Shown here: positions 56,248 through 64,000 of the stretch, one piece after another
Layout of the letters: each line of letters opens with the position of its first letter
Numbering within the stretch: position 1 is the first letter of the stretch
NCBI GenBank assembly: GCA_019054805.1
Contig: JAHQIY010000004.1
Span: forward strand, 2,666,001 to 2,730,000
Direction of reading: 5' to 3'
Origin: Brachionus manjavacas
Taxonomy: Eukaryota > Rotifera > Eurotatoria > Ploima > Brachionidae
DNA length: 64,000 nt
Notes under the pieces: generated by a model
Databases searched by the model: none
What the model was told of the DNA's origin: nothing
What the model saw: the letters and a program-made list of their open reading frames with translations, nothing else
Made by a program: the position numbers and the translations under genes

Positions 56248-56713
56248 TTTTCTAAAATCTAAAACTTTTCAAGTGTTTTAGATTTTCCTCAAAAGTATTT
56301 TTTTATATTTAGTTAGTTTAGATTTTAAAGTACGTTCTAAGTAGTTAAAAAATTTTTTGTAAGCTGGATTGTAGTGGTTTGAAACATCCTCCTTACTTTT
56401 CTTTTAAATTTAATAAGTTTTAAAATGTGCTGTGGAATCGATAGGACATTATTTTTAACATTTTTGATTTGGAAACGACTAGTTGCTGTTTTTAATGCTT
56501 CTTGTATTTCATTTGTTAGAGATTATTCCGCCATATCCAGATCTTTTGCATTGAGAAGGGAGTTTTTCCCGGCTGGTTTAGATCTAAGAGTTTCTCTAAA
56601 TTTTTGCCAATTAATATTTTCAAAATATTTTGGGTCAGTTGTTATTTTTTTGAAAGATGCTGCTATTGGGCAGTGATCACTGATCGAGTGAGAGAGAACA
56701 TCGAATTTTTCGT

Positions 56714-57073
56714 TTAGTTCTGAAGTGCACTTGAGTAGTGCGAAAATAATGATAGTTCATTGCCATTTTTTAATTTAATTTTATAGCCTACTGTTTCGGG
56801 AATGTTATCTATTTTAATATGGGTACCATTAAAAGATTTTTTGATGCAGTGAGCTGTCCCACCGCCTTTTTTCTCAGTTCTATCTGATCGCATAGTAACA
56901 TAGCCATCAAGATATAGATTGTGTTGTTTGTTAAGAAAAGTCTCGTTTAGGCTGAGAACATCGCAATTAGTTTCATTTATTGGATTAGATATTTGAATTT
57001 TTTTTGAGTCACTTATAATTGATTGACAGTTGAGATGCAGAATTTTAAAATAATTAAACTTGTTGATTCTCAT
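56714..57073 (-). CDS. LINE ORF2 start: AP-type endonuclease, N-terminal part
   Basis: Begins MRINKFNYFKILHLNCQSI, the 'lNcqSi' opening of LINE endonucleases. Then come CDVLSLNETFLNKQHNLYLD (the catalytic Glu in 'lsLNETfL') and RSDRTEKKGGGTAHCIKKS (the 'R.DR..kkGGG.a' block). The frame breaks at 56714. The domain continues below about 56700 in another frame with VLSHSISDHCPIAASFKK (the SDH.PI block, with the catalytic His). It nicks target DNA to prime reverse transcription. Confidence 0.8.
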   Translation of the reverse strand: MRINKFNYFKILHLNCQSIISDSKKIQISNPINETNCDVLSLNETFLNKQHNLYLDGYVTMRSDRTEKKGGGTAHCIKKSFNGTHIKIDNIPETVGYKIKLKNGNELSLFSHYSSALQN

Positions 57074-58235
57074 CTTCCATTGAATTATTCATGTTAGGAT
57101 CTTGATCGTCTGATTTTGACAAGAGCATATGTTCGATTTCAGAGCTAAAGGATGAACCAAGGTTGTCATTTATTAGCTGAAGAAGAGGTTGTGGGTCTTG
57201 GTGTAGAGAGGCGCTAATAGTTCTAAAATTTCTAAATAGCTCAATTATAAATTTTAAGATGCTTAAAGTAGTGGTAGAGTTAAATTGGATGTGTTTTGCA
57301 CTTTTGTCGAAGGTAGAGTCAATTATTTTGAATAGAGAGTTCTTGTTATTAGACTTTACTGCTTGCTTTTCACTTAATTTACTAATAGCTTCAGTGATTT
57401 TTGGGCATGGTTTTGAGCAAGCTGCATGGTTCCCAAGACAATTGAGGCATTTAAAATTTTTGGGAAGTTTTGTATGTATGGTCGTTTCTTTTAGCTCATC
57501 TCATGCACATTTTTTCTTTTTTGCAGGACTCCGATTTGTGTCCGAGTGCTTGACAATTGAAGCACTGAATGGGCATTGCGTCAAATTTCCACTCATTTGC
57601 TCTAATTTGCGAGTGTCCGATTCTGATAAATCCATTCTGGATAATTTGGTTGAATTTTTCTTGATTTGAAGTGACTGCCTTGACTATAGAGAGTTTTAGG
57701 CCCGTTGATTTCTTGATCATTCGGAGGACATCATCAATATCATATGTCTCTTTTAGAAATTTTTTAAATTTTTCCTACTCAACATCGAATTTAATTTCCA
57801 CATTGTGCAATGCTAAGTAGTATTTTTTGTTATTTAATTTTTCTGTGATTCCATACGTGAAAGCGTCACTTGGCCATTTTCTCAGGTATTCAAGTTTTGA
57901 TTCATCTTTTGTCTTGAGGATTAGTTCTCCTTTTGATTTTATGAATGCCGCTGAAAGATTATTGTTTGGCTTCAATCTATCAAGATAGTCTTGGAGCTCA
58001 AAATAGTCCATGAATTGATCTGGAAATTTTTGGTTGTTTTTAAACTTGATTGTGTAGGCTTTTTGTTCTTGTTCAACATTTTTGTAATGATTAGTATTGT
58101 TTGATTTGTGATATTCATACTTTGGTTAGACATGGTGTTGTTCATGTAGAATGGAGCTTTATCTTGATTTAGTTGAATCGGCGGCTTATTGAATATTTCA
58201 ATTTTAATTTCAAATAATTTTTTTTTTTCAAACAA
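57054..58235 (-). pseudogene. LINE ORF1, gag-like protein with zinc knuckles
   Basis: Open pieces at 57972-58235, 57775-58011 and 57496-57720 follow one another in different frames. The last has a CCHC knuckle (QCFNCQALGHKSESC), and about 57420-57480 reads FKCLNCLGNHAACSKPC, a second knuckle. A central stretch (SKLEYLRKWPSDAFTYGITE) resembles the RNA-binding region of Jockey-type ORF1 proteins. The reading ends MEDENQQV-stop at 57054, overlapping the ORF2 start (57073) by 20 bases, a compact ORF1/ORF2 junction. The role is to bind LINE RNA. This copy is frameshifted. Confidence 0.75.
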
Positions 58236-58978
58236 CTAAAGATTGTAAAGAAAAAGAATCATAAAGATGTTACTGATTAGAGTGCCAAAACTTCAAAAAA
58301 ATCGAAATAATTAATCATTCATTTATTCAGCTATTTTTGAGTCTTTTGTCTCCAAAATAAAATTAATTGTGGAATTCAATTTTGAAAACTCAAATTTTAT
58401 TATTTAATTAATGACCTCCTAAATATACAATGCTTTTATAAAAGGTCCAGAATCGGCTAAATAACTTAGTTTTACGTAATATTACATTATTTTAAGTAAG
58501 CTGACGTAAGCTTTTGAAATCTTACGTGTATATTAGTTGGGAGGAGCAAGTAATTTTACGTAAAATTACGCTAGAGTACATTAAAGAAGTTTTTCGAAAA
58601 AATAAAAATAATCTCAATATTGCGTATCGTTTAAAACAAAAAAAAATTTTCAAAATTTTGGAAAAGCAGTCAAAAAATTTTCAAACCTTTTCAAACCTAA
58701 TTTTTTTTGCCGTGAGCATTTTCGAATAGTTCTACTGAAAGCTAGGTTTTTTAATGTACTCTAGCGTAATTTTACGTAAAATTACATGCTCCTAAAAACT
58801 AGTATACACGTAAGATTTCGAAAGCTTACGTCAGCTTACCAAAAATAATGTAATATTACGTAAAACCAGAGTTGATCAAAAGTCAAAGTCAAGTCTGGAT
58901 TTTGACATTAAATTTTATTTTTTTGAAGTCAAGTTAAAATTAAAATTTACAATTAAAAACATTTATTTTAAATAAAAG

Positions 58979-60700
58979 TTAGTTCTCGAATTTCAATGTT
59001 TTCAAATTACATTTTATCATTGTTAATTTTTCCAAGTTATTTGGTGTTAATATTGAACGATGAGGTCTAATGATATAGCCTGATGAAGAAAACAATCGTT
59101 CGACTGGACCAGATGTAGCCGGAATACTTAGAAATTTAATTGCCAATCGATACATTCCAGGAATAACAGATTTTATTTTTCTCCAAAAATCGTTTACATC
59201 TAGATCAGCATCGTACTCAATGTCTTCATAATATTAATATTCCTTCGCAAAATATTTATTTTGGCATGGATCTTTTAATTTTGCTTTTGGATAGCTAAAA
59301 AACTTTTTTCTCTTTGTTGGTGAGTTAAGAAGAGAAAAGGATATAACAGAATTTACACTAATTGTACTAGCTGAAGTTGGGATGTCTGTTTGCATTGTTT
59401 GATCATTTTCATTGTTTTGACTTGGTGCATTTAAATTTTGATTAATTAGTTGCCATTCGTTTTTGATTTTAAACATGAACGAAAAATGTCTGAATCAGTT
59501 TTAATCAAATTTGTAGATTCAAGCCAATAAAACTTAAAACTTGGATCAAGGAAGGTTGCAATAAACCAGCAACAATCATTAAAAATTCCATTTACAGGCA
59601 GATCATAAATGAGAATATTCCAGCAAAACGATCATTTTTCTCTTTTTTTAAATCTTTAATAAAGGTTTTTGAACATTTGTTTTTAATTTTAGCATCTTCA
59701 AGATGGTTTAAAAGTTGTAAAAGACTAGAAATTGCTAAACTAAGTGATGAATAAAATTCACCTAAAATTGTAAATTTATGAAATTTAGCAAGTTTAAAAA
59801 ATAATAGGAATAAAAAATTAGAGTTTTTAAATATTCTTAAAATTTAATAAATTTAAGTCAAATTGAGACGCTTTATTTGAATTTTTTAGCGTTCTATGAA
59901 CTAATTTTTCTGGCGATTGATTTTCAAAATCTTTTAAATGACTTTAAAATAAAATTAAAAACAAGTCAACAGAATTATTAAATTTAAAAAAAAGTGAGGA
60001 ATTTGACTTGATTCAGATAATTTAAAGTCATAATTTTTATTTTTATTAAAACAAGCATAATTTTTTTTATATTTTGAATTTTTTATATTTTTTAATTTTT
60101 TTTCTGCTTAATTCATTTCTAAATTATTTAAGGCACACATTTTTTTGTTTTTATATATAAATACACTAAAAAAGAATATGACAATTATGTTAATTTTTAA
60201 AAAATATTGTTTCAATATAATTGATAAAGAAATTTAAACAAATAATTTTATTTTTTCCTGAAAATAAATTCAAGACTTATAATTTTTTTATATATTTTAA
60301 TTCTACTTTAAAAATTAATAAAATTTTTGATTTGATTATATTCTAATTTTTGAAACAAGTTAAAGTACTGACTTACACTTGACTTATTTCAATAAAGTGT
60401 CACTATTAAAAACTTTTATGTAAAAACTTGTTCAAATAAAAAATTTATTTGAAAAAATAGTGACCTTTTAATATTAAATTTTACTTGCTTTTATCTAGTG
60501 TTTTTTTTAAAAATGACTACAGTCTTACATTTTTTTTCAATATTTGTAAACCCAAATTTAATTATAAGTGGAATCGTTTTTTTTTTTGGCTTGGTTAACA
60601 GCATCGAATTGGTTTCCTCAATCTGCTGCACAACTTGAGTAACTTCGCTTGTTTGAGATATAGAAAAATGCAGGGAGTTAGGAGGTGCTGAGTTTTCCAT
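58979..60700 (-). pseudogene. hAT transposase remnants with intact C-terminal dimerisation domain
   Basis: 58979-59242 (minus) reads NDFWRKIKSVIPGMYRLAIK then FLSIPATSGPVERLFSSSGY and RPHRSILTPNNLEKLTMIKC. This is the hAT C-terminal domain with its LSIPATS..ER.FS..G signature, ending at a stop at 58979. It is joined upstream to 59234-59476 (EWQLINQNLNAPSQ, Ser/Thr-rich linker). About 59500-59770 keeps the middle part (LGEFYSSLSLAISSLLQLLN ... DRFAGIFSF ... LQPSLIQVLSFIG). 60491-60700 may be the N-terminal region. Several stops and frame changes; not functional as read. Confidence 0.8.
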
Positions 60701-60891
60701 CTAATAGTTAAATAAATAAAATGATATTTTGAAATAAATTGAAGAATAATTAGATAGAAAATTATGTAAATATTGAAATTAAAAGATAAATAAATCATTA
60801 TCAGTTCCCATTTCAAATCGAAAATATAAAGGTTGAAAAGCAATTTAAATCAAGCTAGAAAATTATTTTCATTTTTTTCTTAAAAACGCTA

Positions 60892-60943
60892 ATGAAACGC
60901 TATTTAATTTTAATATTTATATTAAAATTAAATAGCGTTTCAT
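60892..60943. repeat. Perfect 25-bp palindrome, 2-bp loop
   Basis: Arms 60892-60916 and 60919-60943 are exact inverses (core GAAACGCTATTTAATTTTAA). It lies inside the hAT element, away from its ends. With almost no loop it would extrude readily and suggests a recent template-switch event. Confidence 0.9.
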
Positions 60944-61217
60944 CAATTCTAATGAAACTGTCTAACATTCTCTAAAGCTTGAAATATATTTTTTTTTCAT
61001 AAAGCAAGGAATGAAAAGTATATTTGATATTAACAAAAATTAAATGTTGCAATATCAAAAGTTTTGATACATACATTAGCAACATATATAAATATTCATT
61101 TTCTTTGACTTTGAAATTATTTTAGACCCAAGTCAAAGTCAGACTTTGACTTTGACTTTTGACCAACTCTGCGTAATACTTAGTTATTTAGCTGGACCAT
61201 TTTATAAAAGCACTGTA

Positions 61218-62096
61218 GATTTTTTTACATTTTATTTTATTCTCTACTTTCTATTTTCAAGAATTAATATTTTGCCGATGGGGCTTTAAATCAATTAGAA
61301 AAAATAAATTTTACTAATCAAGACATTCTCTAATTGTTTACAAAAAATATTTGATGACAACTTACCATTTTTTTTATTTTAATCTCTGTTTGAAAAACTG
61401 AATTTTCTCATAATCTATTTGAAACGAAAAGTCGAAATCGAAACATCTATTTAGCAAACTAAAAAGCAAAGAATATTCTTATTTTAGTTAAAAAAAATTT
61501 TTAATGCATAAAAAATGAGATGATTCATAGATGAAGCATCCAAGAATGCATCGATTTTAGCTTGACTGGGAAATCACCATCGTGGTTACAGTTTTGGCTC
61601 ATTTTTAATTTTAAACTGAAAGTTATTTTACCTTGCAAAATATTACTTTAAACATTCTACCTAAGTTCTAAATTTTGTGGTGATTTACTAAATCTCTACT
61701 ACTTATTACACCCTTATTACATGCTTTGTCTTTATCAAATAATTTTATAAAACTTTATAATTTTAACTTAATAAAAATTGGCAAAGTGTTAAACATCCAA
61801 AAAAAATTGTCATCCAAACTTAATAGGACAAAAAAAATGAAAAAAAAACAGAAATTTTATTTATTAATTTGATAAAATTAACTAATTTTAATCACTCAAT
61901 TTTATTATTTTAATTAACTGAATTTTAATAATATTACCAATTGGCTAATCAATTAGGACTTGAGTCAATCATGCGACAAAATTACAATTCGATACAAAAG
62001 TTTTAACATTAGATAAAAATTAATTGTGTACAGTGAAAAAAAAAATAATATAAAATCTAATTGAACCATAAATGAAACAATTACACATTAATCAAA
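61218..62096. other. Intergenic DNA downstream of securin
   Basis: Holds the 3' flank of the minus-strand securin gene. The nearest clear AATAAA on the minus strand is at about 61858-61863, some 230 bases after the stop. Nothing else supported. Confidence 0.45.
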
Positions 62097-62807
62097 TTAA
62101 TTCTCTTCGAAACTATCTTCCCAAATTTTAGGCATCAAACTTTCCAAACACTCGATATCCATGGACTTTAGCTCAGCTTTTTTCTCCATTTTTTTCAGTG
62201 ATTTTTTCACTCTTTTCAATTCCATTTCAAACAAATCATTCTCATCAACGTCAATATTTATCTTTTCTTCCATGTCCTCTTGGTGGAAATGGCCTCTTTG
62301 ATTCAAATTGGCGTTGAATACAGCATTGGATGGAGCTAGGAAAAATTCAGACAAACGGCCATCATTGAAAAGATCATCAAAATTGTCGAATTTGGAGCCT
62401 ATAAACCTCTCAACAGGCGGGTACTCTTCTTCATGAGCCTCTGTTTTTGCGCAGGTGCTTTGTTGGGTTTCATTAAGTTTTAATTTGGAAAAGCTTTTGG
62501 TTACTTTGGTCCCAGATGGTGTACTATCGATCCCTAATGTCTGTCCAGGTTTGGATTTGTGACGATTCGATGTAGTATTCAGCACATCACCAAGAGCCCT
62601 ACGCGGTTTACCCACTGTATTCGTCAGCTCTTTGACATTGTTTATTAAGGCTTTTTTTTCCAACGAAAGCACCGGAGTGGAACTGAGTCTTTCGTTCTTA
62701 ATTTGGCCGTTCACAAATGATTTTGTGTTACTCAAACCGAAGGCTTTTGTTCCCGAGAGACCAGTGAAAGTGGCCGAGTTTTCTTTATCGATGGCTTTTG
62801 AAGTCAT
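62097..62807 (-). CDS. Securin (PTTG family), separase inhibitor
   Basis: A 236-residue protein in one exon on the minus strand. It has a KEN box at residues 8-10 (IDKENSA), a destruction box R69..L72....N77 (RRALGDVLN), and an acidic-aromatic motif EEYPPVERF (127-135) that matches the vertebrate securin segment YPEIEKF, known to sit in the separase active-site groove. The order KEN box, D-box, separase motif and an acidic C-terminal half is the securin layout; human securin is 202 residues. The first 120 residues are basic, Ser/Thr-rich and disordered-looking. Residues 190-215 form a charged helix-like stretch. Securin holds separase inactive until the APC/C has it degraded at anaphase. Sequence is poorly conserved in this family, so the call rests on motif order. 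The start Met is the first in frame. Confidence 0.82.
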   Translation of the reverse strand: MTSKAIDKENSATFTGLSGTKAFGLSNTKSFVNGQIKNERLSSTPVLSLEKKALINNVKELTNTVGKPRRALGDVLNTTSNRHKSKPGQTLGIDSTPSGTKVTKSFSKLKLNETQQSTCAKTEAHEEEYPPVERFIGSKFDNFDDLFNDGRLSEFFLAPSNAVFNANLNQRGHFHQEDMEEKINIDVDENDLFEMELKRVKKSLKKMEKKAELKSMDIECLESLMPKIWEDSFEEN

Positions 62808-64000
62808 TTATGTTATAAATATCAAAGCTTAAGTTCTAATTTAAACAAGTGATGATCTTAACTTTTTAAATTTGATTCAAGACATTTATACACTTGAATA
62901 TAATTGTTTTATTTTTAAAAAATAATCTTTTCAATGGCTGAACTAATAGGAGATTTAATTGTGCTAGTTTTGAAATGTAATGTTTTTTTTGTTGAGTTTA
63001 GATTAATCTTTCAAAAACCCTCTTTCAAATTGACCATTTTAAGTTTGAAATTTGGATAGATTTATTGTATTAGTTAAAAATTTCAACGAGGCTTATTTCG
63101 TTCCGTATCAGTTGGCAAGGCTTTTTGAAATTCCTTTTTCTATTTTTCCAAAATATTGGACAAAGTTAAAAGGAAATATTTTAAAAATTCTTCGACGTTG
63201 ATCTTTAAATTAGACTTTTGTTAAATTTTTATCTAAAAGGGCTAAAATTTTTCAAGAACAAAAATTATAATTTAAATAAAATTTATGATAAAATTTTTTG
63301 ATCTCAAAAAATATTCATCTGAAAGATTTTTTTTTTTTTTTTGATATTTGAATTAATGCAATTAATAGCTTCAGCTGTAAAAAAATTGGAATCTTGGAAT
63401 TGGAATCTAAATGTAAGTAATTTTTTTTAGATTTAGTAACTTAAAAGCTTATTTTTTTACAGACCAGTCGGTTCTCTGTATAAAAAAATTTTCTTTTTAA
63501 TATTGAATTTAATATTCTATTTTTTTTTAAATAACTAAAATTTGAAAATATATTTTCTATTGAAGTCAGGACTCTAAAGCGTTTTGGTATTTTCTTTTGC
63601 CAAATTTAAGATGGTTGATTTTATTCAGAATTAAGTCAAATGATGGCCTAAAAAAAATTACAAACAAAGTTATTTTATTTTATTTTAATTTAAAATATCA
63701 TGTTATCAATAAAATTGGCTTTAATCTAAAAAAAAATTTTTTAATGGTTTTTACTGAATAACAAACTAGGGCTTGTGGTTAAGATATCCAAATTTTTAAT
63801 TAATGATTCTTCGGAATTTTACCTACTACTGTTCAGTCAGCAATCGATGCTGCTTTTATTTTAAGTATAAAATTCAGCTTCTCTAATAAAGATTCAGTTT
63901 ACTTAAGGCATGCATTTATCGTTGGATTTTTTTTTCATTAAAAATCACCATTAAATTTTTAAAAATAAACACTATTCAATTTATAATCTTCTCTTTTTAA
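62808..64000. other. Upstream region of securin and window edge
   Basis: Must contain the securin promoter, but no TATA box or other element can be placed with confidence. No further gene seen. Confidence 0.45.

Larger units (their letters stand above)
54290..58240 (-). mobile_element. Near-full-length Jockey/I-like LINE (ORF1, endonuclease, RT, 3' tail)
   Basis: About 3.9 kb on the minus strand in natural order: ORF1 (58235-57054), AP-type endonuclease (from 57073), reverse transcriptase (about 55830-54670) and 3' UTR with an A+T-rich tail near 54290. A solo copy of the tail is at 19935-20012. Only a handful of breaks in each ORF, so this is the least decayed complete LINE here. It carries a rearranged patch at 56109-56247. 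No target duplication established. Confidence 0.85.
58867..61171 (-). mobile_element. hAT transposon, 2.3 kb, nested in the foldback MITE
   Basis: Inverted ends CAGAGTTGATCAAAAGTCAA (left) and CAGAGTTGGTCAAAAGTCAA (right, inverted). It is flanked by CGTAAAAC (58859-58866) and CGTAATAC (61172-61179), an 8-bp duplication with one change. It encodes a decayed transposase on the minus strand. Younger than its host MITE, older than a perfect copy. Confidence 0.9.
58426..61217. mobile_element. TA-flanked foldback MITE split by a hAT transposon
   Basis: Outer ends TACAATGCTTTTATAAAA (58426) and, inverted, TACAGTGCTTTTATAAAA (to 61217). TA at both edges suggests a Tc/mariner-type target. Without the insert the element is about 490 bp and nearly all palindrome: 58470-58588 pairs with 58751-58866 over about 115 bp (shared core AGCTGACGTAAGCTTT), with more pairing outside. 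Motifs such as TTTTACGTAAAATTACGC recur. The 71-codon ORF across it (58514-58729) is a by-product. Confidence 0.85.

Noticed and set aside
56425-57669. Plus-strand ORFs of 83 and 136 codons (56425-56676, 57259-57669)
   Set aside because: Antisense shadows of the LINE endonuclease and ORF1. The minus strand carries recognised motifs in the same DNA.
58514-58729. 71-codon ORF with lysine-rich sequence
   Set aside because: Lies across the arm and loop of the palindromic MITE. No protein-like constraint.
1-64000. CRISPR arrays, operons, riboswitches, rRNA genes
   Set aside because: None seen. The window is eukaryotic and no spaced direct repeats or rRNA-like stretches occur.

Overview
The window is animal (metazoan) nuclear DNA, very rich in A+T. 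One intergenic line I counted (33121-33180) has 9 G/C in 60 bases. The signs are GT-AG introns, AATAAA polyadenylation signals, an aminergic G-protein-coupled receptor, a securin, a DUF229-family protein, and many eukaryotic transposons (Tc1/mariner, pogo, hAT, Mutator-like, piggyBac-like, CR1/L2-like and Jockey/I-like LINEs, a tRNA-type SINE). An invertebrate, probably a protostome, fits best, because DUF229 proteins and octopamine-type receptors are common there. I cannot name the lineage. I saw no retrovirus, LTR element or Polinton.

Layout. 1-33 kb is a gene desert with scattered transposon fossils: LINE relics (3.0-3.9 kb, 23.1 kb), a hAT MITE (4.1 kb), a pogo-like element (10.6-11.3 kb), a Tc1-type element with a broken transposase (12.1-13.6 kb), a mariner-type relic (17.8-18.7 kb), a 155-bp direct repeat (15.0/15.9 kb) and an unexplained G+C-rich island at 21.8 kb. 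33.6-35.0 kb is the intronless receptor gene. 35.8-42.5 kb is repeats: a piggyBac-like end, LINE copies (one strikingly G+C-rich), an unassigned inverted-repeat element and a 2.9-kb near-palindrome with a SINE in its centre. 44.0-52.4 kb is the DUF229 gene (three exons seen, first exon not found). Its 6.5-kb intron is packed with LINE pieces, foldback elements and perfect hairpins. 53.4-58.2 kb holds two LINEs on the minus strand. 58.4-61.2 kb is a foldback element with a 2.3-kb hAT transposon nested in it. 62.1-62.8 kb is the securin gene (minus strand).

The host genes look like independent units: a membrane receptor for a biogenic amine, a type II membrane protein with a sulfatase-like fold, and a cell-cycle inhibitor of separase. 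Most of the rest is the record of transposon traffic and of DNA rearrangement. The most unusual item is a 100-bp patch at 56148-56247. It is assembled from five short, collinear pieces of the neighbouring 1.7 kb, with microhomology at some joints and a perfect hairpin beside it. It looks like a template-switching replication scar.
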